Notes: generated from the letters alone by a model not told the origin. Counted from the stretch's first letter, positions 1 through 9,292 are shown. The stretch: 64,000 nt of DNA from Sinorhizobium arboris LMG 14919 (GCF_000427465.1 NZ_ATYB01000009.1:124001-188000), one strand, 5' to 3'. A program made the numbers and translations.

Positions 1-1423
1 AGATGTCGGTCGCGCGCTCCAGCGCGTCGCGGCCGCCAGCCTCCTGCCAACTGCCGTAGTTCTGCCAGTTGGACAGCATCGGCTGATAGAAAGCCGTCTC
101 GTACCGCGCCATCGTGTGCTCGGAACCGAAGAAGTGTCCTCCCGCCGGAACCGATTTGATGGCGTCGAAGCCGAGATCGTCCTCGGAGAATGGCATGGGC
201 TCGAGGAAGCCCATCATGTTCTGCAGGATCTCCACATCGAGCACGAGCTTCTCGTAGGAGGCCGTCAGGCCGCCTTCGAGCCATCCGGCGGCATGATAGA
301 TGAGGTTGGCGCCACCGAGCACCGCCCCCCAGGTCGCCATCTCCGTTTCGTAGGCCGCCTGAAGGTCGACCGCGTTGGAGGCATTGGCATTGGAGGTGCG
401 ATAGGGAAGCCTGTAGCGCCGCGCGAGCTGGCCCGCGATAATGTTGGCCTTGGCGTTTTCCGGCGTACCGAAGGCCGGGGCGCCGGAACGCATGTCCACA
501 TTGGACGTGAATGCGCCGTACATGACCGGCGTGCCGGGATTGACCAACTGCGCAAGCGTGACGCCGAACAAAGCCTCGGCATTCTGCTGGCAGAGTGCCG
601 CCGCAAGCGTCACCGGCGTCATGGCGCCCATCAGCGTGAAGGGCGTGATCGTCACCGGCTGCCCGTGCTCGGCCATGGCGATGAGTCCGTCCGCCATCGC
701 ATCGTCGAAAAGCCGCGGCGAATTCACCGAGATGATCGTGATGACGCCGGGGGAATGCCGCATCTCCTCGACGCTGATGCCGCGCGCGATCGCCATCATG
801 TTGATGCCGTCCACGGCGCGCCCCCGCCCGATGGCGGTGCAGTGGAAGCAGAGATCGCTGAGCGTGATATTCGCCCTGTAGGTATCGAGGTGCCGCGAAT
901 TGGCCGGCAGCTCCATCGGCGCGCAGACCTGGTTCCCGAGAATGTGGATCGCGTTGAAGTGGTGGGCGAGCCGCGTGAAATTCTGGTAATCGGCAAGATT
1001 GCCCTGCCGTCGGCCGTTGACCCGATCGTGCACATTGGGCGGACCTGCCACGAGGCCGAAGGCGATCCTATTGCCTCCGATCGTCAGCCGTTTCTCCGGA
1101 TTGCGGCTGGTCAGCGTGAAGGAAGACGGCGTCGTGGCGAGTGCTGCCTCGACGATGGATTCGTCGATGCGGATCATCAGGTTCTCACGGTCGACGATGG
1201 CGCCCGCCTTCTCGAACAGCGCCATCGCCTTTTCGCTCATGACGCGGATACCGATTTCGGAGAGGATCCGCATCGAATTGCGATGAAGCGCCTCGAGACG
1301 CGCCTCGTCGAGAAGCTGCATTGGCGCATAGGTATTGACGACCTCCTGCCACGGCAACTGCGAGATACCATCGCCGCCCCGGATCGCCCGCGATCGCCGT
1401 CCACCGCCGCGTCTGCCACTCAT
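1..1423 (-). CDS. MttB-family (non-pyrrolysine) methyltransferase, 3' end cut by window
   Basis: The minus strand reads open from an ATG at 1423 to the window edge (474 codons), beginning MSGRRGGGRRSRAIRG. Family signatures include GLVAGPPNVHD and repeated MYGAF/GTPENAKAN-type segments of trimethylamine methyltransferases. Pyrrolysine-containing MttB has an in-frame amber codon; none appears in the part visible here, so this is the non-Pyl subgroup, whose characterised members demethylate glycine betaine or related quaternary amines by transfer to a corrinoid protein. No corrinoid protein is in the window. It diverges from a LysR gene, and a dimethylglycine-dehydrogenase-type gene follows that regulator, which fits methylamine or betaine catabolism. 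The true substrate is unknown. The C-terminus is missing only because of the window boundary. Confidence 0.88.
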   Translation of the reverse strand, partial: MSGRRGGGRRSRAIRGGDGISQLPWQEVVNTYAPMQLLDEARLEALHRNSMRILSEIGIRVMSEKAMALFEKAGAIVDRENLMIRIDESIVEAALATTPSSFTLTSRNPEKRLTIGGNRIAFGLVAGPPNVHDRVNGRRQGNLADYQNFTRLAHHFNAIHILGNQVCAPMELPANSRHLDTYRANITLSDLCFHCTAIGRGRAVDGINMMAIARGISVEEMRHSPGVITIISVNSPRLFDDAMADGLIAMAEHGQPVTITPFTLMGAMTPVTLAAALCQQNAEALFGVTLAQLVNPGTPVMYGAFTSNVDMRSGAPAFGTPENAKANIIAGQLARRYRLPYRTSNANASNAVDLQAAYETEMATWGAVLGGANLIYHAAGWLEGGLTASYEKLVLDVEILQNMMGFLEPMPFSEDDLGFDAIKSVPAGGHFFGSEHTMARYETAFYQPMLSNWQNYGSWQEAGGRDALERATDI

Positions 1424-1565
1424 TGAGAACTGCCTTTCATCCCCCGATCCCGAGCGCCTGGACAACGGGGTGCCCCGGCCTCCGGATTTTGGTGCTTTTT
1501 CTTGTTCGCCTCACTTGAACTATGGACAATCACGCCCCGGTCTTCACACGATAAGTTTGGCGGCA

Positions 1566-1588
1566 ATGACCAAAAAAAACCATGTCAT
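1566..1588. promoter_or_regulatory. Candidate LysR binding dyad in the mttB-lysR divergent region
   Basis: An ATGAC-N13-GTCAT inverted repeat lies between the divergent mttB-like gene and the LysR gene, 66 bases before the regulator start. Spaced dyads in divergent promoters are typical LysR sites, but the arms are short and this is only a positional guess. Confidence 0.3.
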
Positions 1589-1654
1589 GGCGCGCTTGCT
1601 GCTTGCAAGTGCCGAACCGGCCTGACTAGCATGGAGCAAAAGGGGAACTTTCAA

Positions 1655-2542
1655 ATGAAGCCGCCGCCGCCATTGAACTACATCCGCTCCTTCGAGTGCT
1701 CAGCCCGGCATCTCAGCTTCACCGAGGCCGCAAACGAGCTGGGCTATACGCAAGCCGCCATCAGCAATCATGTGCGCGCGCTCGAACAGTATCTCGGACG
1801 CCAACTCTTCATCCGCTATCCGCGCAGCCTCAAGCTGACCGAAATGGGAGAGGCCTTTCTTCCCACCCTGCGCCAGGCTCTGAACCAGATCGATTTCGCC
1901 ACGGAAGCAGTCCTCGCGTCGGCCCGCAACAGAACCGTCGTCATCTCCTGCCCGACCAGTCTTGCCGAAAACTGGCTGGCACGGTGCGTCGCCGGGTTCA
2001 GCAGGAAACATCCGGACGTGGAGATCCTTCTGCACGGCACCATCTGGGAGGATTCGACCGAGCAGATCGCCGATATTCTCATTTCGATCCGCCGTTTCGA
2101 CAACATGCCGGCAAACGGCATGCAGTTGTGGAATGACAGACTTGTGCTTCTATGCGCACCCCAGTTCGTACATGGGCAGAATGCCATCAGGACGCCGGCA
2201 GACGTTCTGAGATCGAACTGGATCGCCGTGCACGGACGGCAGGAGTTCTGGCAGGAAATGGCCGACGCGCTCGGCATAGACGCATCCGCAAACGACAACC
2301 GGCTCTCCACCAACTCCACCAATATCGCGCTGGAAATGGCCGCGAGCGGCGCCGGCTGCATCGTGACCACCCAGTCGCTCGCGCGGACCTATGTGGATCG
2401 CGGGCTGCTCGTCGAGCCGTTCCAGATCCGCACCAGGAGCGCATGGAACTACTACCTCGCCGAAGGGCAGGCATCGAAGGGAACGACCGTCTCGAAGGTG
2501 CGCGACTGGATCATAGCGGAGGCTCAGAGGGTGATCGGCTGA
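1655..2542 (+). CDS. LysR-family transcriptional regulator (GcvA-like)
   Basis: This is a 295-residue protein with an N-terminal winged helix-turn-helix (SFTEAANELGYTQAAISNHV, about residues 18-37) and a C-terminal substrate-binding domain, the normal LysR size. The N-terminus resembles GcvA/AmpR-type members (PPLNYIRSFECSARHLSF). I chose the ATG at 1655, preceded by AAAAGGGGAACTTTCAA, over an upstream in-frame ATG at 1631 that has no good ribosome-binding site. It sits divergent from the mttB-like gene and upstream of the dimethylglycine-dehydrogenase-like gene, so it probably controls both in response to a methylated amine. The effector is inferred, not seen. Confidence 0.92.
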   Translation: MKPPPPLNYIRSFECSARHLSFTEAANELGYTQAAISNHVRALEQYLGRQLFIRYPRSLKLTEMGEAFLPTLRQALNQIDFATEAVLASARNRTVVISCPTSLAENWLARCVAGFSRKHPDVEILLHGTIWEDSTEQIADILISIRRFDNMPANGMQLWNDRLVLLCAPQFVHGQNAIRTPADVLRSNWIAVHGRQEFWQEMADALGIDASANDNRLSTNSTNIALEMAASGAGCIVTTQSLARTYVDRGLLVEPFQIRTRSAWNYYLAEGQASKGTTVSKVRDWIIAEAQRVIG

Positions 2543-2778
2543 CCGGCTCACCCATTGGCCAGATAGCGGAAAGGGCCGATTCCAGACTAGCCGGAACCCG
2601 TCTGGCAACAAACGAAAATTGCGAGATCAATGACCTCGTTTTATTTGTCCATCCGATGACAAAAGGGGCCGATTTCCCGCTTTGCGCAGCTTTGCAAAAA
2701 ACGGCCGGTCCCTAAACTGGAGCCGCGCCGGCAGAGATCAGCCGGCGGCAGAGGTCATTGTTTCAAGGCTGGATTTCC

Positions 2779-5199
2779 ATGCGCTCCCACGCTCAAGCAG
2801 TCGTCATCGGCGGCGGTCTCATCGGCTGTTCCATTCTCTATCATCTCACCAAGCTCGGCTGGTCCGATGTCGTGCTTCTCGAGCGGAGCGAACTGACATC
2901 AGGGTCGACCTGGCATGCGGCTGCCAATATCCACGGCCTGCACGACTCGACCAATATCAGCCTGCTTCAGCATTATACGATGGCGCTCTACAAGGAACTG
3001 GAGGTGGAGACCGGGCAAGGCTGCGGCATCTTTCAGCCGGGTTCGCTCTATCTTGCGCAGACCGAGGCGCGCGAGCACCAGCTCCGGCTCCAGGAGGCCA
3101 AGGCGCGCCGCTACAAGATGAACTTCTACGAGATCGGCCGTGACGAAGCGGAGCGGCTGCATCCGCTCGTCAACTTCGACGGCATCCGCTGCATCATGTA
3201 CGAGCCGGAGGGCGGCAATGTCGACCCCTCCGGCGTGACGATGGCCTATGCTGCGGGCGCGCGCCGGCGCGGCGCCGAAATCCACCGCTTCACGCCCGTC
3301 ACCGGCACGGAGGCGCAAGCGGACGGCAGCTGGATCGTGCGCACCCCGAAGGGCGACATCCGCACCCGGTGGGTGGTCAACGCCGCGGGACTATGGGGCC
3401 GGGAAGTCGCCGCCATGGCGGGCCTCGAACTTCCGCTGATGCCGACGGAACACCAGTATTTCGTGACCGAGACCATAGCGGAGATCGCCGCCCTCGACCG
3501 GCGGCTTCCCTCCGTCGCGGACCGTGACGGCGAATATTACCTTCGGCAGGAAGGCCTGGGGCTGCTGATCGGCGCCTATGAGCGCGACATGCGCTTTTGG
3601 GCCGAGGACGGCACGCCGCTCGGTTTCGGTCACGAACTCTTCCCCGACGACCTCGAACGCATCGAGGAAAATATGATGCGCGCGATCGACCGTGTGCCCG
3701 TGGTCGGAACGGCGGGCATCAAGCGCGTCATCAACGGGCCGATGATCTGGTCGCCCGATAGCGCGGTCCTCTTCGGCCCGGTCCCGGAAATGACGAATTA
3801 CTTCTGCTGCAACGGCATCATCCCCGGCTTCTCGCAGTCGGGCGGCATGGGCAAGCTAGCGGCAGAATGGATGATCGAGGGCGAGCCGTCGCTCGACATG
3901 TTCGGCTGGGACATGGCGCGCTTCGGTCACTGGGCAAACAGGGCTTTCACCAGGGCGCGCGTGCAGGACCAGTACAGCCACCGCTTCAAGATCCACTTTC
4001 CCAACGAGGAGCGGGCAGCCGGACGCCCCGTCCGCACCCGGCCGGCTTATGAGAAGCAGAAGGCGTTGGGCGCCGTCTTCGGCCTCAATTTCGGCTGGGA
4101 ACATCCGCTCTGGTATTCCGCCGATGGCGAGCCGAAGGAAGAGACGATCGGTTTTACCCGCCAGAACTGGTGGGCACCCGTCGGCCGCGAGGCCCGCATG
4201 CTGCGCGAAAACGCCGGCATCATCGACATTTCCAACTTCGCGAAATATGCGGTGAAGGGAGCTGGCGCCTCGGACTGGCTGAACGCGCTTTTTGCCAACC
4301 GCATGCCCACTGAAATCGGCCGCTCGTGCCTGACCCCTCTCATCGGCAAGCGGGGCGGCATTGCGGGCGACTTCACGGTGACGAAGCTCGGCGACGACGA
4401 GTTCATGATCTTCGGCTCCGGCATGGCCGAACGCTACCATCAGCGCTTCTTCAATGCGGTTCCGCTGGCGGAGGGCACCACCTTTGTCTCGATGACGGAA
4501 CGCCTTTGCGCCTTCAACATCGCCGGGCCCAAATCTCGCGATTTGCTGATGCGCCTGACCAATGACGACCTCTCCAACGAAAGCTTTCCCTTCATGCGGT
4601 CGCGCAGAATACGTGTCGCCGGCGTCGAGGTCGTCGCACTGCGCGTCTCCTTTACCGGCGATCTGGGTTGGGAGCTCTACTGCGACGCCGACCGGCAGGT
4701 CGCGCTCTACGACGCCCTGCTGGAGGCCGGCACGGATCTCGGCGCGGGGCCGGTCGGCTCACGAGCACTCGCCTCGCTGCGCATCGAAAAGGGCTATGGC
4801 AGCTGGAGCCGCGAGTATTCGCCGGAATACTGGCCGCAGGAATGCGCCCTCGATCGCCTCATCAAGATCGACAAAGGCGCATTCCTGAACAGGGACTCCT
4901 ATCAGGAAATCGCAAGGAAGCGTCCGAGGCAGAAGCTCGCCATGATATCGATCGACGCCACGGATGCGGACGCCACCGGCGGCGAGCCGATCTTTCTCCA
5001 GGACGGCACCCCGATCGGCCAGGTTTCATCCGGCGCCTACGGCTATACCGTCGGCATGTCGCTCGCGCTCTGCTACATCAAGGCGGAAATGGCGAAACCG
5101 GGTGACAAGGTGAGTGTCGCCATCCTCGGCCGACCCCATGACGCAGTCATCCTGGAACGGCCGCCGTTCGACCCGGCAGGCGAAAGGCTTCGAATGTGA
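2779..5199 (+). CDS. FAD-dependent dimethylglycine/sarcosine dehydrogenase with GcvT-like domain
   Basis: This is an 806-residue protein built like mitochondrial dimethylglycine and sarcosine dehydrogenases. It has an N-terminal DAO-type FAD fold (VVIGGGLIGCSILYHL at about residue 8, then ELTSGSTWHAAANIHGLHD with the His that carries covalent FAD in relatives), a central FAO_M domain, and a C-terminal tetrahydrofolate-binding aminomethyltransferase (GcvT) region from about residue 430. Such enzymes remove an N-methyl group oxidatively and pass the one-carbon unit to tetrahydrofolate. The ATG at 2779 is chosen over a TTG at 2758 because the Rossmann motif then starts at the usual distance. With the mttB-like gene next door, stepwise demethylation of a betaine-like compound is likely. 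The exact substrate is open. Confidence 0.9.
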   Translation: MRSHAQAVVIGGGLIGCSILYHLTKLGWSDVVLLERSELTSGSTWHAAANIHGLHDSTNISLLQHYTMALYKELEVETGQGCGIFQPGSLYLAQTEAREHQLRLQEAKARRYKMNFYEIGRDEAERLHPLVNFDGIRCIMYEPEGGNVDPSGVTMAYAAGARRRGAEIHRFTPVTGTEAQADGSWIVRTPKGDIRTRWVVNAAGLWGREVAAMAGLELPLMPTEHQYFVTETIAEIAALDRRLPSVADRDGEYYLRQEGLGLLIGAYERDMRFWAEDGTPLGFGHELFPDDLERIEENMMRAIDRVPVVGTAGIKRVINGPMIWSPDSAVLFGPVPEMTNYFCCNGIIPGFSQSGGMGKLAAEWMIEGEPSLDMFGWDMARFGHWANRAFTRARVQDQYSHRFKIHFPNEERAAGRPVRTRPAYEKQKALGAVFGLNFGWEHPLWYSADGEPKEETIGFTRQNWWAPVGREARMLRENAGIIDISNFAKYAVKGAGASDWLNALFANRMPTEIGRSCLTPLIGKRGGIAGDFTVTKLGDDEFMIFGSGMAERYHQRFFNAVPLAEGTTFVSMTERLCAFNIAGPKSRDLLMRLTNDDLSNESFPFMRSRRIRVAGVEVVALRVSFTGDLGWELYCDADRQVALYDALLEAGTDLGAGPVGSRALASLRIEKGYGSWSREYSPEYWPQECALDRLIKIDKGAFLNRDSYQEIARKRPRQKLAMISIDATDADATGGEPIFLQDGTPIGQVSSGAYGYTVGMSLALCYIKAEMAKPGDKVSVAILGRPHDAVILERPPFDPAGERLRM

Positions 5200-5355
5200 C
5201 GGACAGATGTGTGCCGCCCTTCTGAAGGCGACACAGGTGCGAGCATCGACCAGAGGTCGCGTGCCGGTGACAGCGCCGCCGGTCAAGACCCGACGGCGAT
5301 CGCGATTTCAATTTGAACGCTCCCATTTCGGGAGACGCCGCTCGCCCGTCGCCTT

Positions 5356-6669
5356 TCAGTAAACGCTTTCGTAGGCCGCGCAGATCTCCGCCTGGGTCTT
5401 GCCCGCAAGATAACCTATCTCGCCCTCCTTATGCTTGACGTAGACGTCGGCAAAGCCTTCAGGGAACCAGCCGCACACCGTCGCATCGCCCTTGAAGCGC
5501 TCGAGGGCCGCTTCGAGTGTCTGCGGCAGGCGGACGTAGCCGCGGGCGGCAAGGTCCTCCGGGTCCAGGAGCGAGAGATCCTCCTGCGTCGCCTCCGGCA
5601 CCACCAGGCCCTCTTCAATGCCCTGTGCGCCGGCATGGACGATGGCCGCGAGGACAAGATGCGGATTGGCGGTTGCATCGGCGGCGCGGAACTCGAAGTT
5701 GAACTGTGCAGCACGGGCGATGTCGCTGATGTCGGAGACCGGGCAGATGCGCACCGATGCCTCGCGATCGCGAAAGCCGAGATTGTTGAAGGCCGCACTC
5801 CAGCGATGCGGCGTGAGGCGCAGGTAGGAGACCACGCTCGGCGCCGTGATCGCAATGATCGAATCGAGATATTTCAAAATGCCAGCAACGAACTTTCCCG
5901 CGACTTCGGAAAGCTCATGTTTGCCGTTCGGATCGTAGGTGACTGGGTTACCCGCCGCATCCAGCATGCTCAAATGCACATGCACACCGTTGCCGACGCC
6001 GGCCGGATCGCGGATCGGCGTGAACGTCGGTTCGTAGCGGAGCTCGCGGGCGACGAGACCCACGAGTTCGCGCGTGATCAAGGAATGGTCTGCGATGGTG
6101 ACGCCCTCCTGGGGACCCATCGTCACCTCGAACTGGCCTGTGCCGAATTCTTTCAGAATCGTGTCGGGCGTTACGCCCGCCTCGCGCATCGCCGCAATGA
6201 TCGCCTCGCAGAAATGCCGCTCCTGCTGAAATCCGCCGAGCGTAAAGGCTTTTCCGACGTCCGACACGAGATGCTTAAGCTGGAATTCATGCTCGAAGGC
6301 GCCGTAGAGTGTGACGCCTGCCACCCTGCGCAACCGCTGCAGGGCGGCCTCGAGGATCGAGCGTGTGCAGAATTCCCAGGGTCGACCGTCGGTGTAACGG
6401 ATGTTGCCGAGGACGAAATTCTCCTTCGGGGCTCCCTCCTCGGTTTCGACGCTGACGCAGGTTGACGGATCGGGAATGAGCACGAGGTCGCCGAGCGAGC
6501 CGAAAGGGCTTTCGGCAATTGCGTCAAAGCAGGTGATCTGCACATTTGTCGGCGTCCAGCCGACACCTCGCTTCAAGCGCTTGTCCATCTGCGCCAGCGG
6601 AAACGCCTTGCCGCGCACCTTGCCCGAGAGATCGCCGCAGCAGGCCACCATCATTTCCTCACGTTTCAT
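5356..6669 (-). CDS. Glutamine-synthetase-family ligase (possible gamma-glutamyl-amide synthetase)
   Basis: This is a 437-residue protein with the glutamine synthetase catalytic fold: metal ligands in GAFEHEFQL, GNGVHVHLSM for the central His pair, LRLTPHRWSAAFNN for the ATP/glutamate arginine, and FEFRAADATANPHLVLAAIV near the C-terminus. It belongs with the divergent GlnA-like ligases (PuuA, GlnT, GMA synthetase) that condense glutamate with ammonia or an amine, not with the housekeeping GlnA; I see no adenylylation-loop tyrosine that I can trust. The ATG at 6669 overlaps the end of the rpiR gene by 11 bases; an ATG at 6654 is an alternative. Co-transcription with an RpiR regulator and divergence from an amidase/transport operon suggest a catabolic gamma-glutamylation role, which is inference. 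Confidence 0.85.
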   Translation of the reverse strand: MKREEMMVACCGDLSGKVRGKAFPLAQMDKRLKRGVGWTPTNVQITCFDAIAESPFGSLGDLVLIPDPSTCVSVETEEGAPKENFVLGNIRYTDGRPWEFCTRSILEAALQRLRRVAGVTLYGAFEHEFQLKHLVSDVGKAFTLGGFQQERHFCEAIIAAMREAGVTPDTILKEFGTGQFEVTMGPQEGVTIADHSLITRELVGLVARELRYEPTFTPIRDPAGVGNGVHVHLSMLDAAGNPVTYDPNGKHELSEVAGKFVAGILKYLDSIIAITAPSVVSYLRLTPHRWSAAFNNLGFRDREASVRICPVSDISDIARAAQFNFEFRAADATANPHLVLAAIVHAGAQGIEEGLVVPEATQEDLSLLDPEDLAARGYVRLPQTLEAALERFKGDATVCGWFPEGFADVYVKHKEGEIGYLAGKTQAEICAAYESVY

Positions 6670-7561
6670 CTGCGTCCCCGTTGATCCTGTCCTGGTCATA
6701 GCCCGGCATCGCAAAGCGAATGCCGTCCCAATCGTTGATGCGTTTCTGCGTTGCCGCCCAGTCGCTCTCCGAGACGCGGACGATCAGTGCCTCGACGAGC
6801 GCCATGGCAGCCGAAACCGTGTCCCAGGCCGTGCCGGCGTCGATCGGCAGCGCGACGATGTGATCGGCGCTGCGGGCGGCCGGCGACATCCACTTGTCGG
6901 TGACGACGACGATGGTCGCGCCACGCTTCTGCGCGATGTTCTCGGCGAGGCGCGCGAGGCTGAGCTGGTAGCGCCGGAAATCGATCAGCAGCACGACATC
7001 CTTCCTGCGCATGCGCAGCACATGCTCCGGCCAGAATTCCGGGTTGTCGGCCATGTGATAGATGCCGCTGCGGATCTGCCGGAGATGGATCGACAGGAAG
7101 GAAGCGATGCTGTCGCTGACGCGCCCCCCGAGCAGGAAGATGTTGCGCGACGGGTCGGCGAGAAGCTCGGCCAGAATGTCGAACTGTGCCTGCGAGACCA
7201 TCCCTGTCATTTCCCGCATGACGGCCGAAACGCGCCCGACATATTCCGACAGGAACTCCGAATGGCCGACCGGCTTCTGGCTGGACTTGAGGTCGAGCGG
7301 CGAGCGCTGACCTTCCTTCAGCTCCGCGATCAACTGCCGCTGCAGGTCCTGGAAGCCGCCGCAGCCGATCTTGCTGACAAAACGAGTGATGGACGGCGCG
7401 CTGACGCCAGTCTTGGCCGCCAGTTCCTGAATGCTTTCCAGCCCGGTGAAGGGATAGTCGGCAAGAATGGCATTGGCGATCTTACGCTCGCTGGCCGTCA
7501 GCTGCCCGGCGGTCTCGCGGATCCTCGCCCGGATTGTTGTCGACGATTTCCCATCGTTCAT
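6659..7561 (-). CDS. RpiR-family (HTH_6 + SIS) transcriptional regulator
   Basis: This is a 300-residue protein with an N-terminal RpiR helix-turn-helix (ELAAKTGVSAPSITRFVSKI, about residues 46-65) and a C-terminal SIS domain (FLLGGRVSDSIASFLSIHL; KDVVLLIDFRRYQ), which binds phosphosugars in many relatives. It is divergent from the amidohydrolase-isochorismatase-Liv operon and overlaps the downstream glutamine-synthetase-like gene, so it probably controls both units. The intergenic space holds three A/T-rich GAAAANTTT-type blocks that could be its operators. RpiR members in rhizobia also regulate non-sugar catabolism, so the ligand cannot be named. Confidence 0.92.
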   Translation of the reverse strand: MNDGKSSTTIRARIRETAGQLTASERKIANAILADYPFTGLESIQELAAKTGVSAPSITRFVSKIGCGGFQDLQRQLIAELKEGQRSPLDLKSSQKPVGHSEFLSEYVGRVSAVMREMTGMVSQAQFDILAELLADPSRNIFLLGGRVSDSIASFLSIHLRQIRSGIYHMADNPEFWPEHVLRMRRKDVVLLIDFRRYQLSLARLAENIAQKRGATIVVVTDKWMSPAARSADHIVALPIDAGTAWDTVSAAMALVEALIVRVSESDWAATQKRINDWDGIRFAMPGYDQDRINGDADET

Positions 7562-7598
7562 TGGCCTGTTCCCTCGTTGAACCGGATATTTGTGCCAT

Positions 7599-7650
7599 GA
7601 AAAAAATTAGTCAAATGGAAAATTTGGATTGACTATGATTGAAAAATTTC
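7599..7650. promoter_or_regulatory. Candidate RpiR operator cluster
   Basis: Three similar A/T blocks lie between rpiR and the divergent operon: GAAAAAAATT from 7599, GGAAAATTTGG from 7617 and GAAAAATTTC from 7641. RpiR regulators often bind GAAA-TTTC-type dyads, and the repeats start 19-23 bases apart. No other obvious control element was seen here. Confidence 0.45.
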
Positions 7651-7716
7651 TTTGACTGCCTGTCATCGCAGCCCGCGCTCCCGGCCTTCGCCGGACCGCA
7701 CGACGGATTTCATTTC

Positions 7717-8532
7717 ATGCTCAGGCTCGCAGATCGCGACACGACCAGATTGCTGCAGGCGGGCGATCCCGATCCGGTAGAATGGATCAACTCCGCCGGT
7801 CGATCGGCGATCTTCCTCACCTGCGAACATGCGGGCCGCGCCGTGCCTGCAGCGCTTGGCGATCTCGGGATTGCGCCCGAGGAGATGGATCGCCATATCG
7901 CATACGACGTGGGCGCCGAGGGTGTGGCGCGCGGCATTTCCCAACACCTCGATGCAGCACTCGTTCTGCAACGCTACAGCCGGCTCGTCATCGACTGCAA
8001 CCGCCCCTTCGCGGCAGCGGACTGCATCGTGGCACAGAGCGACGGCACCGTCGTTCCGGCCAATGCCGACGTGTCCGACCGCGATCGCCGCGGCCGCTAC
8101 GTCGAGATCCACCAGCCGCTGCATGAAGCCATCGCCGTCGCGCTTGACCAGCGTCAGGCGGCCGGCAAGGCGCTCTTCCTCGTCTCGGTACATAGCTTCA
8201 CGCCGATGATGCGCGCGACCGGCGTCGTGCGGAACTTCGAGCTCGGCCTTCTTTACAATCGCGACGCTCGCTTCGCCGAACAGCTGGCCGAATTCTTCCG
8301 CCTCTCCAATCCGGACATCACCGTCAGGCTCAACGAGCCGTATCACGTCGACGATCTCTCCGATTACACGATCCCAATGCACGGCGAGCGGCGCGGCATT
8401 CCGCATGTGCTTCTCGAAGTGCGAAACGACCTTATCAACGACGCCCGCGGGCAACAGGAATGGGCGGACCGGCTGGCCGGCCCCCTGCGCTTTGCGGCAG
8501 AAGCTCTCGAAGGAACCATTGATGGCCGCTGA
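7717..8532 (+). CDS. N-formylglutamate amidohydrolase family protein
   Basis: This is a 271-residue protein of the HutG-like N-formylglutamate amidohydrolase family. Typical segments are FLTCEHAGRAVP with the first metal ligands, RYSRLVIDCNR, VSVHSFTPMM with the metal-binding His, and VLLEVRNDLI at the end. Classic HutG releases formate from N-formylglutamate, but no histidine-utilisation genes are nearby, so the substrate may be another N-acyl or amide compound. The ATG at 7717 is the first methionine in frame; a TTG at 7639 would add 26 residues but falls inside the putative operator. Its end overlaps the next start by 11 bases, so it opens the transport operon. Confidence 0.85.
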   Translation: MLRLADRDTTRLLQAGDPDPVEWINSAGRSAIFLTCEHAGRAVPAALGDLGIAPEEMDRHIAYDVGAEGVARGISQHLDAALVLQRYSRLVIDCNRPFAAADCIVAQSDGTVVPANADVSDRDRRGRYVEIHQPLHEAIAVALDQRQAAGKALFLVSVHSFTPMMRATGVVRNFELGLLYNRDARFAEQLAEFFRLSNPDITVRLNEPYHVDDLSDYTIPMHGERRGIPHVLLEVRNDLINDARGQQEWADRLAGPLRFAAEALEGTIDGR

Positions 8533-9172
8533 CCATCTGACCACCCGCGACGTGCCGCTCGACCCGGCCGCTTCCGCCATCCTGTTCATCGACGTGCAGA
8601 ACTTTTCCGTCAGCCGCGAGGGGGGCGAGTTCAAGGATGTTTCCGACGCGGAGATCGCCGGCAAGTACGGCTACTATTTCAGCCGTATCCGCGAGGTGGC
8701 GATACCGAACATGCAGCGCCTGCTCGCCGGTTTCCGCAAGGCCGGGATCGAAGTGTTGCACACGACGATCGAGAGCCTGACGAAGGACGGCCGCGACCGC
8801 AGCCTCGACTACAAGATCACCGGCTTCAACGTGCCGAAGGGCTCCTGGGATGGTAAGGTAATCGACGAACTCGAACCGCTGGAGGACGAAATCGTCTTCC
8901 CGAAGAGTTCCTCCAGCGTCTTCGTCTCCACCCATATCGACTATGTACTGCGCAACCTTAGGGTGAGGCAGCTCGTGCTGTGCGGCCTCCTGACCGACCA
9001 ATGCGTGGAATCGGCAGTGCGCGACGCCTGCGACCTCAACTATCTGGTGACGCTCGTGCCGGATGCCTGCGGCACCTATTCCGAGGAACGCCATGACGCT
9101 TCGCTGAGTGCGATCAAGGGCTATTGCCGCCAGATATCGACCGACGATCTTTTGAAGGAAATCGGGCAGTAA
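8522..9172 (+). CDS. Isochorismatase-family cysteine hydrolase (first copy)
   Basis: This is a 216-residue cysteine hydrolase of the isochorismatase/nicotinamidase fold. The triad Asp is in ILFIDVQNFSV, the Lys in EIVFPKSSSS and the nucleophilic Cys in GLLTDQCVESAV. Family members hydrolyse amides (N-carbamoylsarcosine, nicotinamide, biuret, ureidoacrylate) or vinyl ethers. The ATG at 8522 follows GAAGGAACC and overlaps the preceding stop, showing translational coupling. A second, diverged copy lies at the far end of the same operon (13883), so the pathway probably has two amide-cleavage steps or two related substrates. The methylated-amine genes to the left make an N-carbamoylsarcosine-like role tempting but unproven. 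Confidence 0.9.
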   Translation: MAADHLTTRDVPLDPAASAILFIDVQNFSVSREGGEFKDVSDAEIAGKYGYYFSRIREVAIPNMQRLLAGFRKAGIEVLHTTIESLTKDGRDRSLDYKITGFNVPKGSWDGKVIDELEPLEDEIVFPKSSSSVFVSTHIDYVLRNLRVRQLVLCGLLTDQCVESAVRDACDLNYLVTLVPDACGTYSEERHDASLSAIKGYCRQISTDDLLKEIGQ

Positions 9173-9292
9173 CCTGCCCAAACGGCCGACGGGAGGCAAA
9201 AAGGAGCATACGAGAGCGGCCCGCACAAGAAGGTCAAAAGACCAGGCCGCAAAACCGATCACTGCCGAACGGCATCAATAAGGGGAACGACC

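Noticed and set aside
116..1426. Plus-strand frame of 436 codons at the left edge
   Set aside because: The minus strand encodes a clear MttB-family protein across the same bases.
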